Assembly: GCF_000090795.2 (NCBI RefSeq)
Contig: NW_003546358.1
Coordinates: 102,739 to 166,738, forward strand
Source of the DNA: Amphimedon queenslandica
Lineage: Eukaryota; Porifera; Demospongiae; Haplosclerida; Niphatidae
Reading direction: 5' to 3'
DNA length: 64,000 nucleotides
Of the stretch, positions 34,901 through 45,067 are shown in pieces. How positions within the stretch are numbered: the stretch's first letter is position 1; each line of letters opens with the position of its first letter. The notes beneath the pieces were generated by a model. That model made no database searches. It was not told the DNA's origin and saw only the letters and a program-made list of their open reading frames with translations. The translations under genes and the position numbers were made by a program.

Positions 34901-37900
34901 ATCTATAATGTACATGTACTGTACATGTATCAAATGTACCTGAGCCTTTGCTTCAGTTAATTCTTTCGTGCTTTTACGCAGCATTGACTTCATTTTTGTA
35001 ATTATTTCGTCTTTCTGAAACGAATCTTCCTTACAACTAGCTAGAAGGCAAAAGAGAGGTAATTCTGTCATTGAAAAAATGAATCTTACTCAATTCATGA
35101 GAGAGTTCTTCATATTTATTTGCCCAGGATGCTACTTCTTTTTCAAGTTCAACTTGCTGCACCTCTTTCTCTTTAACTTGGCCTCTCAGTGTTTCAACAG
35201 AACGTTCATAATCAGCCAGTTCAAGATTCATCATTGATGAAACTTTGGCATCTTTTTCAGCCATAGTTAATTTTTGCTTTAGCTCAGCTAGTTCTTCCTT
35301 CTCTTTGGCTAATGTTTCATGCAAAATTTCATTTTCAGCTGCAACCTGGGATATTTACAGTAAAATATCATACACATGCATATATACATATAAATATACA
35401 TGTAAAAAGTTTTTCTATTATGATTCACAAAACATGTAAAACTTTGCAGTAGGTCATTTCTAATCAAAATTACAACGCAAATGCAAATCCTCAAAGCGAA
35501 TTTAAAAGGATCATAAATAAAGCTACGAGTTAATTAAAAAAAACTTGGAATGTGTTACTACAATAACAAAGTATATTAAAATGTACAATAAAACATTAAA
35601 AGATCAGCAAGTAAAAAAAACCTTGCTTACGACATAAGAATAAGAATTAATATTTTCGGAAAAGGTTATACATTATACATGTAAGAAAATTGCATCTGTA
35701 CAAACATAAAACAATGTTGCCATATCAATGTAGTGATACAAGATTCCACATCATGGCAAGACAAATACAAAGTTTCATACATTTGCCTTGCCATTTGTGC
35801 AATTCCAATTTTACATTACGTACATGTATTAAAGTATTATACACGCTTGCACATGTGCAATATACATGTATGTACATGTACACATGTACATGTACATACA
35901 CATGTAGTACAAATACCTTGAAGCCATTCATACACTAGGAAATGAGTTACTAGCAACATTTGTGGTTAATTAAATATTGATCTTTTGAGCCACCTGTTGC
36001 AAAAAAGATTAAATTTTTTTTCTTAGCAAAATGTTGATTATAATCAAAGTAACCACAAAAGTTGTTAGCAACATGTTGCCTGGTGTGTCGAGGGCTAAAC
36101 AAACCTCATTTAATTTTCTTGATGATTCTGTTAATTGTGACTGAAAATTTAATGAAGTGGCTTTTATTGCCTCCAATTCACTCCTTGATGTATTATGTGC
36201 ATCTTCCATCATAGCTTTCTCTTCAGTCAATTTCGATAGCATCAACAAAAGTTCCTACAAAAAACAATTTGTAAAAAGTGTAAGAAAGCAAGCAGAATTT
36301 ACAATGCTACATGTAGCTCCATGTACATGTAATTAAGGCAAGCATACATGTAAATATATTACGTGCCACATACTTCTTTGTTCTTTTTTTCCTCAATTAA
36401 CTGCTGACTCAAACTAAAAAGAAAGATATTGACTCTAATTACATGTATTTCAAACTGTACAGAAACAATTTACATCCTGCTGTAGTACAAAATTAAAATG
36501 CAAAATTTAAGTGAACACATGCATACTGTACTACATCTACAAGCACACATGTGAGGCCCCAAAATTTTCTGCACGAAGATTGTAACATGGAAAGGCTTCA
36601 AATATAATTATGTATTTGGCTGTGTACATGTAGTTTTGCTCACAAGAGCCCTTCTTCAGTGAAAACCTCAAATATGAGCCCCATTGTGGCTTAAAATTGA
36701 CATAAATGTACAATAAAAAAAATTAAACAGATGATCTGTTATACATTGGAAATAATTGGTGAAAATTTTTTGGAAAGCTGATTAAATTAATATTTTATTG
36801 GGTTAAATTACAGTGTACGGTGATTTTAAAAATTTATATGGCAGTTACATGTACTTGTACATGTACATGGAGTAACTTAAAAACAATTGGAGAGAGACTA
36901 AATTTCTACCAACTTGTCAACTCTATTCCCTTGGCAATAAATCCCACTATAGTCGGTTTGAGTTGAGTTGCCCAAGCACCACCCCTTATAACTTTTTTAT
37001 TACTAATGCTAGTAACCTAAAACTTGGTATAGTTGCATAACAGGGTCTTCCGAAAATCTGTACCAATTTTTGAGTCTCTAGGTCCTGTGGAAAGTTCTGA
37101 ATGGGTTCTTCCGCTCTAGTTCAAAGGGAGTTGCAATGATGATTCATTACCTTCACGCTGCATCACACTCGTGAATATAATTTGCATCTCATCATTATTT
37201 TAAGAAAATTAATGCTTTTATTTTATAAAATAAAAGCAGACAGATGAGGTCCTCTAAAGAAGGAGGCATTCAACTAGCAGTCTATACTACTGGGAAACAT
37301 CTGCTATACCTGTCCACAGCCTTTTTGATCGCCGTTATTCTTCATCACCCTCAACCTAGGTTGTTATCATCCATATTGGAGGTGTTTGTCAGCTTTATAA
37401 CAGAGAAAAGGTCTAGCCAGTGATAATGAAAGGTAGCAGTATCCAAAGCAAGGATAAAATAGACAATAAAAGGTCTTAGAGGTGAAGAAACGCTGAATGA
37501 AAGAGTTTTCTTGCACTCTGCCACCATGTTTGGGTGTGGCTAGCCTAGGAATGACGCTTTGTGATGCAAACATTGATTTACCTTAAGGAGACAATTGTTT
37601 GCGGGTATTTAATTTAGCGAATTTTAGTCGATTTTTAAAAAATCACTAACTTAAGTCCGCGCTAATTTTGATTTCCTCATTGAAAGTGGGTGTGGTCACA
37701 ATAATAAAATGGCGGCCGTCAGCAAGTCTGAGCTTACTTGCAGCAAACGGTCAGCAAGATAATACTAAACTGCTGTCCAAAGACATCTCTAGCAGTTAGC
37801 CTAGATTAAAAAAGCAGATGACAATCTTCTTCAATCAGTGACTGCTTCTAACTGTAAGCAAGATAACTTTAGATGCTAATGGCTGCAGAGTCAGTGATGA

Positions 37901-40900
37901 AGCAATTTAAGCAAGATTAATGCAACAAGAGATACTGTATTAGTGTATTTAGACTTGTGCAATTGCTTTGCTTGCTCATACATGTAAATCACAGCACATA
38001 ATCTATAACTTGCTTAGGCTCGCCCCTTTAATTCTTCTAGAAGTTATTAATACCAAATGATCAAAAACGCTAAATTAAGTACCAGCCAAATGTCAGTTTC
38101 ATGAAAATCGCTAAAATAAGTACACGCTAATAATTGTCTCCTTAAGGTACTTCCTGTGGCAACTCAAATGAAACTGACTATACATAATATGATAAACAAA
38201 CATGTAATGTACTATACATGTACATGTAAGTGTAAGTTGGTAAAATGCTGTTAACAAAATAAATCAACATGGACAAATACATGTACAAACAGACAGATAC
38301 ATGTACATGTACATATACACAAGTACATGTAAATCTGGGATCAAATACAGGGAACTTATCATATTGAAAAACTTACTTGTCATAATCAGAAAGTGACTCA
38401 TTCATTGAAGATGTCATATCATTAAATTTAGCTTTTTCAGCAATTAAAGCTTGGGTTAATGTCCTCACTTCCTCTTGCAATGGCTTTTCCTAAGTTTGTA
38501 ACAAAATGGACATAAAGTGTATGCACAAGTACCAATTACAGTCAAACCTGTATTGCTCTGCCATTAAAACAAATTAAATAATAATTCATAATAATTAAAA
38601 TGTGATGAATGAGCTTCAGCATACACTGCAAATTTGCCATTGATACAATGTACATGTGTATATACATGTACATGTATACAGTATCATCATGTCAAATACA
38701 CCATTCACATAAATTTCAGATCAAATTACAGTATAAGCTACAGTAAATTTTAAAAATTTGTGTTTAAACGTTGTTTAGACAGACACACCGGGCTATTCTC
38801 ATAAATATACGCTTTTTTGCTCTATCCTGAAAATGAATATTGCAACATTCTGCCAGGCTATTCCTTTGAAATTTATTTAGCAAAAGCCTAATAGTACAGG
38901 AATCGCAGAAATCTTTCACCACGAAGATAAACTGGTATACCTTATGTGCAATTGAGTCTATTCATCAATTCAATACATGTACATGCAGAGCAACATGCAA
39001 AATAATTTATAATCCTTACTTTCTCAAGTGACTCAGAGAGTTCTCTTTTCAGTTTTACAGCATAAGCCTTCAGTTTCTTAATCTCTTCTTTATGCACTGC
39101 TGTTTCATGACCTACATGTAGATGTCATCATTAATAATTTCAAAGTAACATGTACTAATTAATTATTTACTTAGTTGATTGCTTAGTGACTCAACTTCGC
39201 TCCTTAGTGTAGCTACAATGTCGTCCCTAGCAGAGAAATTTTGGAGCTGCTGAGCCAAGTCCTTTTCCAATTTTTCTTTAGCAATTAACAAGAGATCATG
39301 ATCTTCTTTTAATTCCTGGTATTTCACATTCATTTTCTTATCTTCCACCAGTTCCTCTGAGCCACTTTTTTGATGACTACTTCCTTGAATAGACAGGTGA
39401 AGTTGCTCTTTCTCTTTAGATAACCTTTCTACTTCAGAAATTAGTTCATCCTCCCTTTGTTTGCATTGAAATAGCTCCTCTTTAAAGTTAGCCTGTAAAG
39501 TTTCTTTATCAGTAACAAGTTGCTTTACATGATTGGTCATCTCCTCTTTTTCATAAGCCCATGTGTCACTTTTTTTAGCTAGCTCTTCTTCTAATGTCAT
39601 CGTTTGTATTCTAGAGTTGTTACATTCAGTTGTTAATTTCTCACAAGTCTCTTTCATTGAAGCAACATCTTCCAATAAATCCTTCTTTGTACTTTCCCCC
39701 TCTTTTATTAATGACTCCAAATCTGCAGCTTTTAATTCCAGTTGCAACTTTTCCTTCTGATAGGCAGCAAGTTCTGTTTCCATAGAAAGTTTTAAAGTGG
39801 AAAGCTCCTCTTGTAGCAAAGATTTTTGAGATAATGCTTCACTTAATTGATCATTAAGATTTGATAGTTCAGCCTAAAATAATTGACAAATGAAGTGCAA
39901 ACTACAGAAGCAAAGTTTCGTAGAACATGCACTACATGTTGACAATATAAATTCTGTGACTAGGAAAATGAGTGACACTAACGTACATTAACACTCGTGT
40001 TGCCATTAAAAAGATGAAAACTTCAAGCACATCATCATTATTGTACATGTACATGTACATGAACATTATACTACTGTATAGCAGGTTATTTTCGTGAGTC
40101 TAAATTTTCGTGGTTTGCTCCTAGTGGGGCAATTCATGGTTTAATTTTAGTGGTTGACAGCCTGTAAGGGATGGCACTTCAATGATTTCGTGGGCTTAAA
40201 TTTTGTGGGTTTAAATTTTGTGGGTTTAAATTTTGTGGGTTTAAATTTCGTGGGAAGCCCCCACACCACAAAAACCATAAAAATTAAGAGCCACGAAAAT
40301 TATTTGCTATATGGTAATTTTTTGTGCCACAATTACATATAGCGTGACATACATGCACATATACATGTGCATGTATGTACATGCATGTACCATTACCATG
40401 GCTAAAATTTAACATTTATAATTTCAAACAACCCACATGCAATTAGCAGCACAAAAATACATGTAAATTCTGAGTTCCAAACCTTTTTTTCTTCCTCAAC
40501 AGATAATACAATTTGCTTAACATTTCTTAGTTCATTCTTCTGCTGATCATTTTCAGCTTTCAATACCTGAATCTCATTAACAAGATGCTACATACAAACA
40601 ATAATACATGCAGATTATTTCATTACAGAAAAGATACAGACAGAACAGTAGTACATGTACTCAATACTTAGAACACTCAATGTACCTCATTGTCAGTAGG
40701 TCTGGATTCATTCTTCAGTTTTGCATACTCTTGACTTATTTCTATAAAAGAGACAAAATGATATCTAGCTGCTTAAAAAAAAGGAAGTGTTGGCCTGCTT
40801 CACACAAATTATCTCTCATTTTTCTGTCAAATTTACCATCAAACTTTGACTTCATCTTCTGCAGCATCAGTGATTGTTTCTTGATTTGCTTAATTAGATC

Positions 40901-43900
40901 ATCACGTGACAAAGTCTCAACCTACATGCATATGTACCCATACAAACATTGATTAACTATTGAGAAAGCATCTAAAAAGAAAACTGTTGAGCAACTACAT
41001 GTATGCTAAGCTTAACAGCTAATCAATTCACAATAAAAATTGTTTTTTTGTAAAGGCAGATTTACAATAATTGCACATGTACAATGTACATGTAAATGTA
41101 CATGCATGATGACTGACCAGTACATGTATAATAATAAAACTTATAGTCTTGATTAAATTACAGTATTTACAACAAATAAGAATCAAAAATAGAATGCTTC
41201 AGTTTAAAAACCTTCATCATCTTGTATCATGCAGAAATCACTGAAATTAAAGGTGGGTTTTCAATATGATGCATTGTATTTTTGTGTGCTTGTGTCATGA
41301 TCAGGAGTGCTATTAAAAATAACGTCACATTAGCACAAAAAGCAATGTGTGTTATGAGAACCTACGAAACAAAAAAAATAGCAGGGAATCTGAAGAACAT
41401 TATGCACCTAAGCGTAATGCTTTACCCTAAAGTTTACAGCAAATTCAACTTCAACATGTACATACAATATGTATAAAATCAGGCAAAGCATTATATGTTG
41501 TATGCATTATAGTCATGTAAGTACAAATTTCAAGGGTATAAAATAAAATATTGATTTTATGATTGGCTCTTAGTTCAATTAATGCACAGCTGAAAACACA
41601 TTAAAAAATTAAATTTTGTGAGTTTGCAAATGAATCAAAAATGCAAACATTTAAATCTGCGAATTAATGAAATTTATGCTTGATGACAGTACAATTATGC
41701 TACATGTACATGCACAATAACTGTCAAAACCAAAAATTATTCTGCAAATAAAGTTAATTTTAAGGATTTGTAATTTTAAAATGAACTATGTGTACAGTAA
41801 TTCTAAGAGGATTCAATTACATGTTGTGTTTATGTATTTTCACGCATGTACAGTACATGTACAAAAATATCTGTGGAAAAAACTTGCATGCAATGTGTTT
41901 GATGCAAGTTACCTTTAAGGGCATTTTGCATGTATGGGTACATATACAACTGTACTTGTATCTTGTATCTACAGCACAAGATTATAGGTTACTGGTAGTA
42001 AAAGAGTAACTTAACAGTACTGAGAACTGAGCACAAAAGTGCGGTGTAGTCTTGAGAGAATATAAGGAAATGTACCTTTTCACAATTGTTTCAGAATTCC
42101 ACAGACAAAAACATGACTCAAAGTAAAGTCTTAGTGAAGCTGATTGAGTGATTGTAAATTGTCTATTAACCACTGACAATTACATACTAGCAATGCAAAT
42201 ACACCACATACAATGTACATTGTTATATGTACTGTACATGCATCATATCTACATGTACATGTACGTCCTTACAACTACCATATAATGCTTTAATTTGGTG
42301 GAGTTTTATTTTGGCGATTGGCAGTTTGCAAGCAGAATCGCCAATATTAAAACCACCAATCATTTAATGCGCATGCTCAGTAACGCACGTGTACACAAAA
42401 ATCGCCAAATTAAAAACCGCCAATTACAATTTTACAGCAAAATCGCCAAAATAAAGCACCACCAAAATAAAGCGTTGTACGGTGTTTATATCATATTTAT
42501 GTTATACTGAACAATAATATAATGATGATGTGTACATGTACAATTTAGGTACATGTACGTACATTGTACATGCATTGTATATAAATTAATATTTTCAAAC
42601 TAATACTGTACAGCTCCATCTAAAATTTTTGAGAATTAGTGAAATTAGATATCGTCGTTAAGAAAGATTTTATGAATTAACTAACACGTGCTGCTTGAAG
42701 AATGGCAACCAAGCTTTTGCGACTAAAATTTTTGTGATCATTTAAATTTTAGACCAAAAAAATCTGGAGTTATACAGTATAACATGTAATTCGTAGGGAT
42801 TAAATTTTTGCAATTTTTGCATTTTGGAAATATTTGCAAAATTAAAATCCGCAAAATAGCGTGCTAATTATATAGTACAAGGTGTGGTATTTATATTAAA
42901 ATCGTGAAATTTTTATTCGCGAATACAAAAATGCAGCCAAATTGTGAAATTTTATATCTGCAAAATATATGGTGTATACAGTATGCACAGGCTAAAACAT
43001 GCCAACACAGGATCAAACATAAATTATGGAAGCATACTGTGATTCAAACATGAGCCTATAAAATGCCTGAAACAGTACTATACAGGCAACCCAATTACTA
43101 CAACCAAGAGTAGATAATAATTAGAGGAAAGTGTCCTACTGGCTATAGGGTCTGCTTCATCACAGCGTAGAATTGAAGAGTCACATTCCGGTTATTTTCA
43201 GTATTTTTGAGTAGTTATTAAAAAAATAACTAGCAATAACTACTCAACTCAATAAAAATACGGAAATATCCTGAATGTGACTCTTCAATTCTATGCTGTG
43301 ATGAAGCAGGGGGTATATGCACAGTAGGACACTCTCCTCTAATTATTATCTACTCTTGCTACAACATACATATGTATACTACAATACTCTTACTATTGTA
43401 TACACATGACACAACAAGCATAATCGTGTAAAAAATTCCTATAATTGATTTCACCATCTTGCAATAATAACTGGATTTTATTAAGACTTATAGAGGCTCT
43501 CTCTACCTTCTAATGCTTATAGAGAAGTCTTTAGACAGTATTTCCATGTTGTCTTGCTGTTAGAAAGCTCTTCACTTTGTCCCATTTTTTTGTCATGTAC
43601 ATTTCATACTTAGCACATTAGTCTTTGAAAAACACACATACATTAATACTTGGTAAGAAATACCCCTAAAATCCAGAAATCCAGAAATCCAGAAAATAAT
43701 ACATGTATGTAAAGACCTCAAAAATTTTATTCCCATTCAGAATTGCACATCCACCTTAAAACTGCCAACATAGACTCCTATACACAGCCTTTTCCAGAGA
43801 GCATTTAATTTTTAAAGGTGTGCCATAAATTTCTACAAGTAATTGTACACGTACAACTTCTGACTTTTGCTAAATTTTGTCTGCAAAAATTAAACTACAC

Positions 43901-44297
43901 CATACCACATAAAATACAGATATTGAGTCACATAAATATAAAAACAGTATCAGAAGAGGTGTGACACACTCTTGTAGCTTTAGTTAAATGATTTGAAATA
44001 AGGTTTACTAGACAGAATGAAACACATTGAGGGTTCTGAATCCTAGTTACCCTTCTAGTCACACCACCAAAAATACATACATACTTATAAGTAACAGCTT
44101 TGCCCAAATATTCAGCCACATTTCTGTGGTTTTCTTCATGTGATTCCAAAAATATGAACTCACTGAAATCTTTCCCTTTGTCGAAGTCATATGTGGTCTA
44201 TTAGGAGTGGCCTCTTCTGATGAAGCAAAAGCTTCATCCTGACTTTCCTGTCATTTAAAAAGATAAAATAATGCTACATTAAACAAAAACTTACCAT
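28991..44297 (-). CDS. GCC2: GRIP-domain golgin, GCC2 (GCC185) type (26 coding exons)
   Basis: Trans-Golgi coiled-coil tether recruited through its C-terminal GRIP domain by ARL1-type GTPases. Exons in order of translation: 44295-44297, 44164-44247, 40837-40921, 40686-40741, 40483-40587, 39171-39873, 39020-39111, 38377-38489, 36374-36413, 36105-36254, 35090-35345, 34940-35040, 34372-34449, 32573-32620, 32367-32498, 32242-32312, 32120-32173, 31280-31402, 31105-31207, 30373-30534, 30230-30298, 29935-30085, 29698-29848, 29377-29449, 29142-29247, 28991-29094. They sum to 3,213 nt (1,070 aa) with every phase matching. The N-terminal block SRDDLIKQIKKQSLMLQKMK matches the start of GCC185. The middle is continuous coiled coil. 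NMEYLKNVTLKFL (with the GRIP tyrosine) and IPIITRLLQLSQQEK form the GRIP domain, and the tail KGWTNYLQRWTGY matches the GCC185 end. It is shorter than the human protein. The start codon sits directly on a splice donor. Confidence 0.93.
32439..33218. repeat. Inverted duplication of golgin exons 14 and part of 15
   Basis: Bases 32439-32747 (containing exon 32573-32620 and the first part of exon 32367-32498) reappear as their reverse complement at 32921-33218, so the same exons can also be read on the + strand. The arms differ at few positions. The right arm is cut off exactly at the N gap at 33219. An assembly artefact or an allelic misjoin is more likely than a real palindrome. Confidence 0.85.
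33219..33228. other. Assembly gap (10 N)
   Basis: The gap lies between the inverted golgin exon copy and a fold-back element, inside the intron between golgin exons 34372-34449 and 32573-32620. Confidence 0.99.
33229..33819. mobile_element. Fold-back element of about 590 bp
   Basis: The two halves are reverse complements over nearly 280 bases each, with a few indels. Matching pairs include TTAATATGATTG / CAATCATATTAA at the ends, GATGTGTTCCAG / TTGAAACACATC, GTTACTTTCTGTTGGTGGGT / ACCCACAGACAGGAAGTAAC, and TTATTATTCTAAGCATGC / GCATGCTTAGAATAATAA near the centre. There is no coding capacity. The left end touches the N gap, so its true left border is uncertain. Confidence 0.8.
34676..34821. 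repeat. 146-bp palindromic element (golgin intron)
   Basis: TGTACTACAGTATGTGGGTG pairs with CACCCACATACTATAGTACA at the far end, and an inner pair GCATCATCTAACT / AGTTAGATGACAG frames the centre. It has the form of a small hairpin MITE. No target duplication is obvious. Confidence 0.7.
36948..38182. mobile_element. TATAGTCGGTTT-ended element, interrupted by another element
   Basis: The left end TATAGTCGGTTTGAGTTGAG at 36948 pairs with the right end CTCAAATGAAACTGACTATA finishing at 38182. Removing the inserted element at 37579-38149 leaves about 664 bases, close to the 651-base complete relative at 52567-53217. A partial inverted relative lies at 58741. It occupies the intron between golgin exons 36374-36413 and 38377-38489. 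Confidence 0.75.
37579..38149. mobile_element. 571-bp MITE nested in the 36948-38182 element
   Basis: Terminal inverted repeats of about 47 bp start TACCTTAAGGAGACAATTGT (left) and end TAATTGTCTCCTTAAGGTA (right). Both arms continue inward with TTTAGCGA/TCGCTAAA motifs. It sits wholly inside the TATAGTCGG element, so it inserted later. Confidence 0.8.
40072..40316. mobile_element. MITE with TTTTCGTG/CACGAAAA sub-terminal motifs
   Basis: TATAGCAGGTTATTTTCGTG at the left and CACGAAAATTATTTGCTATA followed by TGGTA at the right form imperfect terminal inverted repeats. The interior contains a four-copy minisatellite (next feature). A related arrangement (ACGAAATT motifs and a TACGGTA end) occurs at 45313-45636. 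Confidence 0.65.
40186..40256. repeat. 15-bp minisatellite, about four copies
   Basis: The unit TTTAAATTTTGTGGG is repeated head to tail, with a TTTCGTGGG variant at each edge, inside the MITE at 40072-40316. Its translation gives the repeated VGLNF peptide, a chance frame. Confidence 0.9.
42279..42483. mobile_element. 205-bp MITE, copy 1 of the GGCGATTTT family (golgin intron 2)
   Basis: Ends CCATATAATGCTTTAATTTG and CAAAATAAAGCGTTGTACGG are inverted repeats. The interior is dense in GGCGATT/AATCGCC motifs. A second copy, in reverse orientation, lies at 61658-61874, and the two can be aligned along their whole length by eye. Confidence 0.8.
43105..43358. repeat. 254-bp near-perfect palindrome (golgin intron 2)
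   Basis: CAAGAGTAGATAATAATTAG at the left end pairs with CTAATTATTATCTACTCTTG at the right end. The pairing continues through GGGTCTGCTTCATCACAGCG/CTGTGATGAAGCAGGG to the centre near 43230 (AGTAGTTATT/AATAACTACT). It is a large hairpin-forming element without coding potential. Confidence 0.85.
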
Positions 44298-45067
44298 GAT
44301 GAAGTTTGAAGCTAATTCCAACTATCTGACCACACCTCCTATAACTGTGCACGTCACGTCACGCCCATCCTTTGTGCGCAGTACTGCGCACCAGGAGCCA
44401 TGAGGTTTGTTTTGCGCTGCGGCGCTTGTTTTGTGTACTCTAAAACTCTTCTGGACTTCGAATGATTATGAGATGTTGCTGAGGAGTCTAAACATGTATT
44501 GGTGGTGCTGCCTGTTTCAAATTTATCTTTCCTTCTTCGTCAGAGTTGCTCATGGACAAGAAGTTAGCCCACGTTATCACTATCTTATTATGTAGACTAA
44601 ATAAAATTTGTCAGAATCTGAGCTGTAATAACAATCAATATTCATAGCTCAATTTGAGCTGTAATAACTATAAATATTCATAGTCTTACCAGTATATCAA
44701 CTGATTGTAAACTTTAACCCTATGTGATTCATAACAATTATTTTGCATGTACTGAGGGAGACCTACATTTACTTGCATCTAGCCTGTAGTTGCCCTCATC
44801 ACACTTGCGACCTGGCGATTAAGAACTTTTTTAGGAAGTATATAGCATTAATTATGCGGATATTATACGATAATTAAGAATAGAATATAGATATACGACT
44901 ATTATTGACGGTTGAAAACGTTCGGTTTTATAATGTATCCGGAGAAGGCTTTATGTTATTTCAAGGGTTTAGGTATTAACATGTATAGACCTCTCGAGCT
45001 GAGAATTGATGACGTTTAGGCTTATAGAATTAATGTGGTATTTGGGTGGAGTAATTAGAGGCATGCC
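44298..45067. other. Upstream region of the golgin gene and left edge of the transposon island
   Basis: The golgin 5' UTR and promoter should lie just right of 44297. A CpG-containing stretch at about 44345-44435 is the most promoter-like sequence. Two direct copies of GAGCTGTAATAAC...ATATTCATAG lie at about 44619-44683. From about 44750 no host feature is seen, and the left end of the following two-gene transposon probably falls between 44750 and 45060. Confidence 0.4.
44374..44391. promoter_or_regulatory. 18-bp perfect palindrome upstream of the golgin start
   Basis: GTGCGCAGTACTGCGCAC lies 77 bases upstream of the golgin start codon, in a local GC-rich patch that also contains CACGTCACGTCACG (44350-44363). 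The TGCGCA half sites resemble NRF1-type promoter elements, and the CGTCA repeats resemble CREB/ATF half sites. Function is inferred only from position and base composition. Confidence 0.35.

Noticed and set aside
44407-44595. Short hydrophobic + strand frame upstream of the golgin gene
   Set aside because: It begins at a non-ATG codon, overlaps the likely promoter and shows no domain or splice support.
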